A DNA stretch of 7,021 bases from Nitrosopumilales archaeon (GCA_009665115.1 WJXE01000094.1:1-7021); one strand, 5' to 3'; shown: positions 1 to 5,295, counted from the stretch's first letter. A program made the numbers and translations. Notes: generated from the letters alone by a model not told the origin.

Positions 1-393
1 GTATAGCCGTGGTGGTGTAACTCTGTTCTTGAATTTTGACGGAATTATATCTATATTATGATATGCCAAATAGGACTTCGCTGCACCTAAATGTAAAATT
101 CTACTCTTAACGGATAGAACCCCTTTTGAATCAAATGATACAAATGCATCAAGAAATTGATAAAGGTCAATTTCATTTGAAAGCAAAGGCTTTAGGATAG
201 TCTCTATATCGTATTTCGAATACTTGGCAGAAATAAACTCTGAAAAATGAACCAAAGATGTAAGGTATGAATTTCTAGTCTGCTTGCTGCCTCTCCCCTT
301 GCTATCCAGAAATAGTTCAACTTTGGGTAAAGCTTCAATCTGTCTTCTATGGTTGTTTATCGTTACAGTTGTTGTTGCCGTCCCTATTTCCAT
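1..393 (-). CDS. Tyrosine recombinase/integrase, N-terminal part (runs off the left edge)
   Basis: The frame stays open for 131 codons from an ATG at 391-393 to base 1, so the 3' part lies outside the window. The visible protein is the SAM-like core-binding domain of archaeal phage-type integrases. Residues 36-54 (start SKQTRNSYL) give the S/T-x-x-T-x-x-x-Y-x-x-x-L-x-x-F pattern that opens the domain. Residues 93-131 give LSVKSRI, then an AAKSYLAY helix, then FKNRVTPPRLY, which in this family leads into the catalytic domain. The catalytic R-HxxR-Y residues are not visible. The family cuts and rejoins DNA at attachment sites of integrated elements, or resolves dimers. An in-frame TGA at 412-414 closes the frame upstream, so this ATG is the only usable start. 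A TATA box (415-423) is placed for a leaderless mRNA. Family confidence is good; whether the gene is intact beyond the edge is unknown. Confidence 0.82.
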   Translation of the reverse strand, partial: MEIGTATTTVTINNHRRQIEALPKVELFLDSKGRGSKQTRNSYLTSLVHFSEFISAKYSKYDIETILKPLLSNEIDLYQFLDAFVSFDSKGVLSVKSRILHLGAAKSYLAYHNIDIIPSKFKNRVTPPRLY

Positions 394-414
394 GCTTATA
401 CCTACGAAGCCTCA

Positions 415-423
415 CTATAAAGC
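415..423 (-). promoter_or_regulatory. TATA box of the integrase gene
   Basis: On the minus strand the bases read GCTTTATAG. The centre lies about 26 bases before the ATG at 393. That is the normal archaeal distance from box A to the transcription start, so the mRNA is probably leaderless. Confidence 0.45.
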
Positions 424-430
424 TTTTTTG

Positions 431-478
431 TTACATAGTGACTTTTGCCACATGTAGCATTCATTACATATGGACTTT
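431..478. repeat. Two near-identical 15-bp direct repeats upstream of the integrase
   Basis: TTACATAGTGACTTT (431-445) recurs as TTACATATGGACTTT (464-478), 13 of 15 bases identical, 33 bp apart, which is about three helical turns. Between them lies a near-palindrome, GCCACATGTAGC. The position just behind the integrase TATA box fits an operator or recombinase arm-type site. This is inference from spacing only. Confidence 0.4.
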
Positions 479-557
479 GAAAATATAAAATTTATTGAAA
501 AGAACCTCACCCTCTCACAAGATTTGCATGTCTGCATACTTTCTACTATCTAATCAA

Positions 558-571
558 ACTACTTAAGTAGT
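558..571. repeat. Perfect 14-bp palindrome
   Basis: ACTACTTAAGTAGT is identical to its own reverse complement, with no spacer. Such a short uninterrupted palindrome suits a homodimeric DNA-binding protein better than an RNA hairpin. It lies about 165 bp upstream of the integrase start. No gene is close on the other side. Confidence 0.5.
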
Positions 572-640
572 ATTTCCTAAAAGCAATTCAGAATGTTATC
601 GTGGCCAGTTGATCCAGTAAGCCGTTTGAAGAAATTTAGT

Positions 641-696
641 CTAGTGCTTTCTGCGCACTAGTATTTGAGATAACTTGCACATTTTGATAATGCGCA
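641..696. repeat. Pair of adjacent hairpin-forming inverted repeats
   Basis: CTAGTGC (641-647) pairs with GCACTAG (655-661) across a 7-base loop. Directly after it, TGCACATT (676-683) pairs with AATGCGCA (689-696) with one mismatch across a 5-base loop. The hexamer TGCGCA occurs in both (652-657 and 691-696). They could be elements of a transcript or a double operator. No function can be assigned. Confidence 0.4.
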
Positions 697-1047
697 GTCT
701 TTGCTATAGGTCAGGATTCAGATTGCTCTCGATTTGATAGAGGGAGCATAGTGCAGACCTGAATATTGAACAAGCCATACAATCAAGCAATGAGGCATCA
801 GAAAAAGCATGAGGAGAAACATCAGAAACCCATTGGGAGAAACAGGAGTAATCACAGCTAAAAACGGTTCATTTTGGCTTACAGCATGTATATGTCAATC
901 CAGAACCATAGTTTAGTTAGGATGATACCCTGATTACAAGCACAATACATTAATTCGGAAACTTACAAAAAAATGGATATCTAATACAGCAGTGATGAAG
1001 AATTTGGGCACCCTTAGAAGGATTTAATGCAAGCAAGTGGATCTCAG

Positions 1048-1154
1048 ACGACCCAACTGTCGTTAGTTATCGTCATTAATTTACCTACTAATGGCAAATT
1101 AATGCGGCTATCAAGAAAACAAGATAGATTACTTGTGTTACACTAACGTAATCT
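1048..1154. repeat. Three consecutive stem-loops (possible structured RNA)
   Basis: First, ACGAC (1048-1052) pairs with GTCGT (1059-1063). Second, CATTAATTT (1074-1082) pairs perfectly with AAATTAATG (1096-1104); after one mismatch the stem continues with CC/GG around a 7-base loop. Third, AGATTAC (1126-1132) pairs with GTAATCT (1148-1154), with an inner GTG/CAC stem around a 3-base loop. Three stems within about 107 bases outside any gene are more than expected by chance in this DNA. A TATA-like GATTTAATG at 1021-1029 would place a plus-strand start near 1051. Both the promoter and the RNA are inference. Confidence 0.35.
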
Positions 1155-1462
1155 GACTTTTCAACAAGAGTAAAAATGAATGATTATCCAGGTATGTTTT
1201 CTGTTTATAGAAAGAATAGGATCGTAAGTCGGGGATTATAAGATTATGTGTAACTTGGCATTTTGATTATTTACATTATAGGAATAGGTATTGATGTAAA
1301 TTCAGAAGGAAATGTATTCTGAAACGTGTGATAGAATTGTGTTGGGAATAAAGCTCTACTATCAACACAACTGGTATAATAGAACCTATCGGAAGAATAC
1401 TGGGTTGTGCGTGCAGGTGCGTGGCTTTTTGTCGTGGGTTTTACTCTGATGTGAAGGAGACA

Positions 1463-1470
1463 GTTATATC
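1463..1470 (+). promoter_or_regulatory. Candidate TATA box of the LLM oxidoreductase gene
   Basis: GTTATATC lies about 51 bases before the ATG at 1518, which predicts a leader of about 25 bases. That leader would include the ribosome binding site at 1504-1509. The match to box A is only fair. Confidence 0.3.
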
Positions 1471-1503
1471 TAGATAGGATGCTTGTAAGTTGATATGATA
1501 AGA

Positions 1504-1509
1504 GTGATC
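1504..1509 (+). promoter_or_regulatory. Ribosome binding site that fixes the start at 1518
   Basis: GTGATC matches the 3' half of the archaeal Shine-Dalgarno consensus GGAGGTGATC, which pairs with the 16S rRNA tail. It sits 8 bases before the ATG. This supports the start at 1518 and a leadered mRNA, unlike several neighbours. Confidence 0.45.
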
Positions 1510-1517
1510 ATAACATT

Positions 1518-2471
1518 ATGAAGTTCGGTTTACAGCATCCTGTTTTTAGTTTCGATTACAGAAACCGCGATACTTCTCAGATTGTCGATTCCTTAAAGAA
1601 TCTAGTTACGAGAGCAGAGAATAGAGGTTTTGATTCTTTCTGGGTAATGGATCATTTCCACCAGATTCCATTTGTAGGAAAGCCAGAAGAACCTATGCTT
1701 GAGAGCTGGACAACCATCTCAGTTCTAGCTGGAATGACTACTAAAATAAAATTGGGAACCCTCATGACTGGCATTATATATAGACATCCATCGATTTTAG
1801 CAAAAATTGGTGCAACACTTGATGTACTCAGTAAAGGAAGACTTTTCATGGGAATAGGAGCAGCTTGGAACGAAGAAGAATCATCAGCGTACGGTATCCC
1901 TTTTCCTTCAGCTAAAGAGAGATTCTTAAGATTAGAAGAAGCCATCCAAATCATACGTAAGATGTGGACCGAGGAACCTTCAGCGTCATTTAATGGCCAG
2001 TATTATCAGATCAAGAATGCATTCTGTAATCCCAAGCCGATACAAAAACCCTCACCTCCTATTATGGTAGGAGGGAATGGAGAACGGCAGACTCTAAGAA
2101 TCGTAGCAAAGTATGCTGACGCGTGTAACCTATTTGGATCTGCCGAAACCGTAAAAAGAAAACTGAGTATCTTAAAGGAGCATTGCAGGAGTGTGGGTAG
2201 AGATTATGATTCTATTCTTAAAACGAAACTTGGTGTTGTAGTAATCGACGACGACAAAGAGATGGCGAGAAAAAGATTGCAGCAGATCACTAAGGGAATA
2301 CCTGAAGAACAAATTAACGAATTTGCCATATATGGAACACCTGAAGATGTATTAAGACAAAAGGAATCTCTTGAAGATGCTGGTATTCAATATCTTATAG
2401 TTGATTTGGATCCATCTAGAGAAGTTGAAGCATTAGACATATTTGCAAACCACATTATAAAGAGATCTTAA
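1518..2471 (+). CDS. LLM class F420-dependent oxidoreductase (TIGR03560-like)
   Basis: This is an intact 317-residue soluble TIM-barrel protein of the bacterial luciferase-like (LLM) superfamily. Such enzymes pass hydride between reduced F420 or FMN and an organic substrate. Visible landmarks are WVMDHF (42-47) on an early strand, GTLMTGIIYRHPSILAK (80-96), and LDVLSKGRLFMGIGAAW (101-117), the F420-LLM signature around strand 4. Further on come PPIMVGGNGER (180-190), the phosphate-binding loop, and YGTPEDVLRQ (272-281) before the last barrel strand. Length and order match the Rv1855c/TIGR03560 subfamily, whose substrate is unknown. Nitrososphaeria make F420, so F420 is the likelier cofactor. 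The start is supported by GTGATC at 1504-1509. It has no operon partner: the upstream kilobase holds no convincing gene and the downstream gene remnant is on the other strand. Family certain, substrate unknown. Confidence 0.93.
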   Translation: MKFGLQHPVFSFDYRNRDTSQIVDSLKNLVTRAENRGFDSFWVMDHFHQIPFVGKPEEPMLESWTTISVLAGMTTKIKLGTLMTGIIYRHPSILAKIGATLDVLSKGRLFMGIGAAWNEEESSAYGIPFPSAKERFLRLEEAIQIIRKMWTEEPSASFNGQYYQIKNAFCNPKPIQKPSPPIMVGGNGERQTLRIVAKYADACNLFGSAETVKRKLSILKEHCRSVGRDYDSILKTKLGVVVIDDDKEMARKRLQQITKGIPEEQINEFAIYGTPEDVLRQKESLEDAGIQYLIVDLDPSREVEALDIFANHIIKRS

Positions 2472-2492
2472 TTCGGTAATAACGTGAGATTG

Positions 2493-2516
2493 AATCTTGT
2501 TGAATCCCACAAGATT
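2493..2516 (+). terminator. Hairpin just after the LLM gene (possible 3' end)
   Basis: AATCTTGT (2493-2500) pairs perfectly with ACAAGATT (2509-2516) across an 8-base loop, 21 bases after the stop codon. No T-run follows, so it is not a typical archaeal terminator. It may be a 3'-end stabilising or processing structure. Confidence 0.35.
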
Positions 2517-2646
2517 TCTCTAGTACGATATCGACTGCCGATAGCCGATATACTCCCATCCTAAAATTAAGTAATATATTCTTGATTTGGTTTTCATATC
2601 CTGTGGATCCAGTTCAGGAGACTTTACCGTTGGTGCAGTATGCTTG

Positions 2647-2865
2647 TTATCTCATATTGGTTATTTCCCTTGAAAAGTACCTTGCATTATCTTTTATAAT
2701 CTTATCAAGAAATTCTTCAATTTCTCTAAACGGTGGAATTGCAAGTTAAGGCAATGTAATTACTAAAGCCTTGTCTGAAGCAGCTAAAATAATTGAATGA
2801 CCGTCTTAAATCATGTTCTAGAAGGGAGCTATCTTTTTAAATGCAGTCGACTTTTCATTGAATAA
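2647..2865 (-). pseudogene. Decayed gene of unknown family, C-terminal part with three in-frame stops
   Basis: One minus-strand frame reads as protein from about 2865 down to a TAA at 2647-2649, broken by TAG (2818-2820), TAA (2806-2808) and TAA (2746-2748). The pieces in order are LFNEKSTAFKKIAPF, NMI, then DGHSIILAASDKALVITLP, then a 32-residue C-terminal part. That part begins LAIPPFREIEEFLDKIIK and ends DNARYFSREITNMR. It looks like a small alpha/beta fold: a hydrophobic strand (IILAAS and ALVITLP), a Pro turn, and an amphipathic helix. Each stop is one change from a Gln, Glu or Lys codon. The 5' part is missing: the frame meets further stops where the plus-strand gene at 2865 begins. I do not recognise the family. 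Protein character and a single frame across three stops argue for true decay rather than noise. Confidence 0.5.
2834..2842 (+). promoter_or_regulatory. TATA box of the DUF3303-like gene
   Basis: TTTTTAAAT is centred about 27 bases before the ATG at 2865. It is the best-placed box A in the window and predicts a leaderless mRNA. No ribosome binding site is visible before the ATG, which agrees. Confidence 0.6.
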
Positions 2866-3155
2866 TGAGATTTTTAATTCGAGCCAAAATTCCTACAGAA
2901 GCTGGAAACAAAATGGTACAGGATCCAAATTTTCTAAAGAATCTTGAAGACTACATGAGCAAAGCCAAGCCTGAATCGGCTCATTTCTTTGCGGCTGATG
3001 GGGATAGGACAATGGGCTTCATAGTTAATATCGAAAGTAATGATCAGATACCTGCATTGTTGGAGCCACTATTCCAAGGAATGAACGCCAAAGTGGAAGT
3101 GCATCCGGTAATGAACTTTGATGACCTGAAAAAGGGGCTTTCAAAAAATAGGTAA
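2865..3155 (+). CDS. Small DUF3303-like protein
   Basis: This intact 96-residue protein has no signal peptide or membrane segment. The pattern is strand (MRFLIRAKIP, 1-10), helix (NFLKNLEDYMSKAKP, 22-36), strand (SAHFFAADGDRTMGFIVN, 38-55), helix (DQIPALLEPLFQGMN, 60-74), then strand (AKVEVHPVM, 75-83). That is the ferredoxin-like alpha/beta layout of small dimeric alpha-beta-barrel proteins. The first strand with its RAKIP turn, and the IPALLEPLFQGM then EVHPVM ending, are what I associate with DUF3303-type proteins, common in Nitrososphaeria and in soil bacteria. Their function is not known. The gene stands alone: TATA box at 2834-2842, T-run at 3186-3192, minus-strand remnant upstream. The start at 2865 agrees with a leaderless mRNA. 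Gene reality is near certain; the family name is moderately sure. Confidence 0.88.
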   Translation: MRFLIRAKIPTEAGNKMVQDPNFLKNLEDYMSKAKPESAHFFAADGDRTMGFIVNIESNDQIPALLEPLFQGMNAKVEVHPVMNFDDLKKGLSKNR

Positions 3156-3185
3156 GCGCAAGTTAATACTCAATAGCCATTCTAC

Positions 3186-3192
3186 TTTTTTT
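3186..3192 (+). terminator. T7 run, likely transcription terminator of the DUF3303-like gene
   Basis: Seven T in a row start 31 bases after the stop codon. Archaeal RNA polymerase terminates at T-runs of this kind without needing a hairpin. Confidence 0.5.
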
Positions 3193-3240
3193 GATATACA
3201 CGTATGTCGGAAACACGATGGAATAGAATTAGGTTTATTA

Positions 3241-3257
3241 TGATCAGCTAGTGATCA
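3241..3257. repeat. Interrupted palindrome of two TGATCA boxes
   Basis: TGATCA (3241-3246) and TGATCA (3252-3257) flank GCTAG. Each box is itself palindromic. It lies in the gap behind the DUF3303-like gene and is not clearly tied to any promoter. Confidence 0.35.
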
Positions 3258-3361
3258 ATTGTAATGCTCTAACAATCTATGCAAAGATTATCAAAAAAAA
3301 CACGAGTGACAAGTTTAGTCTTAACATTTGTACTAAGGCGTTCTGACTGAATGCAAAATAA

Positions 3362-3470
3362 AGAGTATTTGTTGATGGTTCTAATCATACAGTATGGGCC
3401 ACTCTAAAGAACACGAACGGTGAATCAATTTATGACAACGACAAGACTTATGAAAGTGATATCATAGTTC
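3362..3470 (+). pseudogene. Probable gene remnant, about 36 codons, unknown family
   Basis: Right after an in-frame TAA (3359-3361) the plus strand reads RVFVDGSNHTVWATLK then NTNGESIYDNDKTYESDIIV. This looks like an ordinary soluble beta-rich domain, with acidic turns and few Cys or Met. The frame stays open to the TAG at 3608, but after about 3470 the translation loses protein character and overlaps minus-strand genes. There is no ATG, GTG or TTG at its front. It is therefore best read as an internal piece of a lost gene. It meets the minus-strand ORF 3425-3595 head on, and at most one of them can be genuine in the shared 3425-3470. No family recognised. Confidence 0.35.
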
Positions 3471-3595
3471 TTGTTTCTTTCGGTCTGCAACATAGACTTT
3501 CTGTCTGCAGATCTTATATTCAACTCATATGGTCGCAATTTGACCTTTTTAATTCCAGATCTCCGTGCTGCATTTACATCAGTTGGAGAAGTCAT
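3425..3595 (-). CDS. Possible small basic protein overlapping the end of the winged-helix gene
   Basis: A 56-residue frame starts at ATG 3593-3595, 17 bases inside the end of the winged-helix gene, in a different frame, and stops at TGA 3425-3427. It begins MTSPTDVNAARRSG and continues with the basic run IKKVKLRPYELNIRSADRK. It ends in a hydrophobic tail, ITFISLVVVIN, over a region where the plus strand also looks coding. The overlap would allow translational coupling with the upstream gene. AGCAGG about 10 bases before the ATG is a weak ribosome binding site. Alternatively it is the displaced C-terminus of the winged-helix protein after a frameshift. No known family recognised. Positive charge would suit nucleic acid binding, but that is a guess. 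Confidence 0.35.
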   Translation of the reverse strand: MTSPTDVNAARRSGIKKVKLRPYELNIRSADRKSMLQTERNKNYDITFISLVVVIN

Positions 3596-4052
3596 GAGAT
3601 GGCCTGCTAGGCAATTCGTAAGTTTCTTCCAGCCGTTGTTCCGCAGTTGGTTGTTTTTTGACTACCTTGTACAACCATTCCTTCCCTTTCTTGCTTTTGG
3701 ACAGCTTACCCCTTTCGGAATACCTAGAAAGATATGTTGCAATTGCACTAAGCTTTATTGGTTTCTGATACTCATCCTCGTAGAGTTCTAGGATATCCGA
3801 TGAAGTAAAGGCAGTATTTGGGAATTTTTGCTCTACGAGATTCCATATCTTGGAACCTAGTGAGGTAAAGTCGTCCTTGTCTCTGAACTTTGTATTATTC
3901 TCAAAATCGGGATCCTTTCCTTCTATTTCTAAAAGATCTAGAACCTCGATGAATTTGATAATCTTCGTCTTTGATATGTTCCCTTGTAACGCAAGATCAT
4001 ATTTTCCACCATCAGCATCCTCGAGCTGGATCTTTATTTTTTTACTTCCCAT
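3579..4052 (-). CDS. Winged-helix DNA-binding protein, probable
   Basis: This 157-residue protein has no signal or membrane segment. The N-terminal part (1-45) is an acidic strand-rich start, KKIKIQLEDADGGKYDLAL, followed by a helix, KTKIIKFIEVLDLLE. Residues 46-64 are an acidic linker. Residues 66-131 look like a winged helix: helix LGSKIWNLVEQKF (65-77), helix TSSDILELYEDEY (83-95), a putative recognition helix LSAIATYLSRYSERG (101-115), then the basic wing KLSKSKKGKEWLYKVV (116-131). The polar tail (132-157) is likely disordered. It is probably a transcription factor or element-borne regulator; targets cannot be read from the sequence. No strong ribosome binding site or TATA box is visible before the ATG at 4052. 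The downstream frame at 3595 overlaps its end. The fold is inferred from pattern, not from a database match. Confidence 0.8.
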   Translation of the reverse strand: MGSKKIKIQLEDADGGKYDLALQGNISKTKIIKFIEVLDLLEIEGKDPDFENNTKFRDKDDFTSLGSKIWNLVEQKFPNTAFTSSDILELYEDEYQKPIKLSAIATYLSRYSERGKLSKSKKGKEWLYKVVKKQPTAEQRLEETYELPSRPSHDFSN

Positions 4053-4188
4053 TAATGATCCGCCGCGTTTTGTTGTTTACGTGCGAACTTGTCAATTCTT
4101 AACGGGATTACTAACAAACTTCATGACAAACAGCTTAGTGTTTATTTACTCAAAGCAACCACAACGCAGGCGTCTCTATGATACGGAT

Positions 4189-4221
4189 CAATTATCGGAA
4201 GCATTTATCTATCAATAATTG
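4189..4221. repeat. Inverted repeat upstream of the winged-helix gene
   Basis: CAATTAT (4189-4195) is the exact reverse complement of ATAATTG (4215-4221), with 19 bases between. It lies about 140-170 bp ahead of the winged-helix start and close to the end of the frameshifted remnant. It may be an operator or chance in AT-rich DNA. Confidence 0.25.
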
Positions 4222-4250
4222 CACATGGACACATCTCGTGTTTGCATTTA

Positions 4251-4398
4251 TCAGAAGCGTTCAAGACCAATATTCGCATTAGAAACTTTCACCAGCTGAT
4301 TGTAACCATCAGCCAGGTACTTCAATGACATCAACACGAAAAGCTCCTCAGTAGTGGCGTCATCTCACTTGTAGGTGATCGCAATCGCTTTCTGACAT
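4251..4398 (-). pseudogene. Frameshifted small gene of unknown family
   Basis: An ATG at 4396-4398 opens MSESDCDHLQVR and ends at TGA 4360-4362. One frame over, the sequence at once becomes DDATTEELFVLMSLKYLADG then YNQLVKVSNANIGLERF, ending in TGA-TAA at 4248-4253. Adding one GA at the AGATGAC junction (4358-4364) would join both halves into one 49-residue helical protein, MSESD to GLERF. Loss of a GA unit is therefore the simplest explanation. In the second frame alone the code reads back through a TGA at 4365-4367, so it has no good start of its own apart from an internal ATG giving 26 residues. The family is unknown. It lies between the winged-helix gene and the end of pspA, on the same strand as both. 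Confidence 0.45.
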
Positions 4399-4470
4399 CT
4401 GATAAGATGGGGTGTTGTAAACCTAAATCAAAAGGTCACTATTATGGAGTTTTTGTCAATTCTATTAATC

Positions 4471-5262
4471 CTACGCCTGAACCTCTTGTCCCTGTACTTG
4501 GTCTTCCCTCACTTGGACATCTTTTTCTTGTTGCTGCTCGGATGCAGATTTTTTCTTCTTTTTCGCACGTTCAGCCTTTAACTTTGTTAATTCTTCCTCA
4601 ACCGATGCTGTCACACTAACTTTTTCCAGCTCGCTTTCAATAATGTCGTCACTCTTATTCGAAGTGTAATCCGTAAGAACACCCGAACCCATCATCTCGT
4701 CCAAGGCTTGTGCTTTTGCTTTCATTTTCTCTGTTTTATCTTCTGCTCGGCTCATTGCCATACCTACATCAGCCATTTCTTCTGAGACGCCTGTCACACT
4801 CTCCTTGATTCGTACTTGTGCGTCAGCTGCAGAATATTGCGCTTTTAAGACCTCCTTCTTTGATCTAAATTCTTCGACTTTTGTAGCCAGCCGTTTCTCT
4901 GTTTGTTCAAGTTTATCCTGCTCAGTCTTCATTTCTACAATCTGTTTATCTAGGGGTTGCAATTGTAACATATTTGCGTTCTTTCGTTCCAACGCCAGTT
5001 TAGCTAGATCTTCTCTACTTTGGTCAATTGCGCGACGTGCTTGTTCCTCAAGAGTACGAATATTTTCCCAAAGTTTAGCTTTTTGCATTTCAAGCTGCTT
5101 TTTGGCAGTGATTACCTCTGCGATACCTCGTCTTAACTTGTTTAACAGTTCTATCTGCTTGGTATAAGAATAATCAAGCCCCTCTCTAGGATCTTCGAAT
5201 CTATTAAGAAGAATATTCACCTTCTGCTTTACTAAAGTTGTAATGCGATTTGTAAGACCCAA
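4471..5262 (-). CDS. pspA: PspA/IM30 (Vipp1) family protein
   Basis: This is a membrane-remodelling coiled-coil protein of the PspA/Vipp1 branch of the ESCRT-III superfamily. The family coats and repairs the inner face of the cell membrane. From a TTG at 5260-5262 it has 263 residues. The N-terminus, GLTNRITTLVKQKVNILLNR, is the amphipathic membrane-binding helix. It is followed by the hallmark FEDPREGLDYSY (22-33) and a long charged coiled coil to about residue 190, including LRRGIAEVITAKKQLE, DLAKLALERKN and KEVLKAQYSAADAQVRI. After a Gly-Ser hinge (MGSGVLTD, 191-198) comes a short helix. Then come the basic run RAKKKKKS (233-239) and a Gln/Glu/Val-rich tail likely to be disordered. An ATG at 5326-5328 would add 22 residues. 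I prefer the TTG because family members begin MGL at this point, AGGA lies 6 bases before it, and a TATA box sits at 5296-5303. No pspB or pspC neighbour is present. Confidence 0.92.
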   Translation of the reverse strand: MGLTNRITTLVKQKVNILLNRFEDPREGLDYSYTKQIELLNKLRRGIAEVITAKKQLEMQKAKLWENIRTLEEQARRAIDQSREDLAKLALERKNANMLQLQPLDKQIVEMKTEQDKLEQTEKRLATKVEEFRSKKEVLKAQYSAADAQVRIKESVTGVSEEMADVGMAMSRAEDKTEKMKAKAQALDEMMGSGVLTDYTSNKSDDIIESELEKVSVTASVEEELTKLKAERAKKKKKSASEQQQEKDVQVREDQVQGQEVQA

Positions 5263-5268
5263 TTGAAT

Positions 5269-5272
5269 TCCT
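5269..5272 (-). promoter_or_regulatory. Ribosome binding site that favours the TTG start of pspA
   Basis: On the minus strand AGGA precedes the TTG (5262-5260) by 6 bases. The upstream ATG at 5328 has no comparable site. Confidence 0.45.
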
Positions 5273-5295
5273 AGTAATATCTTGACATCATGTAC

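Larger units (their letters stand above)
414..1517. other. 1.1-kb stretch without a convincing gene, rich in inverted repeats
   Basis: All frames are broken into short pieces and none has a recognisable motif. The longest are a 58-codon minus-strand open stretch at 721-894 with a hydrophobic middle, and a 45-residue plus-strand ORF at 1312-1449 rich in Cys, Trp and Tyr. Neither is annotated as a gene. What stands out is dyad symmetry: a 14-bp palindrome at 558-571, hairpins at 641-661 and 676-696, a weaker one near 716-762, and three in a row at 1048-1154. There is no tRNA-like cloverleaf and no long terminal repeat. It may hold a structured RNA or be the remains of an old insertion. Confidence 0.5.
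2472..2864. other. Intergenic stretch holding the hairpin and the decayed minus-strand gene
   Basis: Besides the hairpin at 2493-2516 and the pseudogene, there is a small tandem repeat, GCCGATA twice in a row, at about 2537-2550. It is preceded by the palindrome CGATATCG. No intact gene can be supported here. Confidence 0.45.

Noticed and set aside
470..553. 27-residue plus-strand ORF beginning MDFENIKFIEKN
   Set aside because: Too short, no promoter or ribosome binding site, and it uses the second direct repeat as its start region.
809..916. 35-residue plus-strand ORF beginning MRRNIRNPLGETG
   Set aside because: It overlaps another short plus-strand frame (790-861) and the hydrophobic minus-strand stretch. 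None of the three is distinguishable from noise.
1312..1449. 45-residue plus-strand ORF beginning MYSETCDRIVLG
   Set aside because: A purine-rich AGAAGGAA precedes it, but composition (Cys, Trp, Tyr) and lack of any pattern make chance more likely.
414..1517. Search for a tRNA gene as integration target next to the integrase
   Set aside because: No T-loop consensus with matching acceptor stem was found on either strand in the visible part. The target may lie beyond the left edge.
1652..1954. 100-residue minus-strand reading frame
   Set aside because: It lies wholly inside the LLM oxidoreductase gene and shows no family motif, so it is an antisense shadow.
3471..3791. 106-residue plus-strand reading frame
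   Set aside because: Antisense to the winged-helix gene, rich in Phe, Leu and Cys, with no motif.
3850..4218. 122-residue plus-strand reading frame
   Set aside because: Most of it is antisense to the winged-helix gene. The part beyond 4052 has no protein character.
4407..4619. 70-residue plus-strand reading frame
   Set aside because: Overlaps the pspA 3' end in antisense. Composition follows the complement of the Lys and Gln codons there.
4805..5167. 120-residue plus-strand reading frame
   Set aside because: Antisense shadow of the pspA coiled coil, recognisable by its Ser/Cys/Phe-rich composition.
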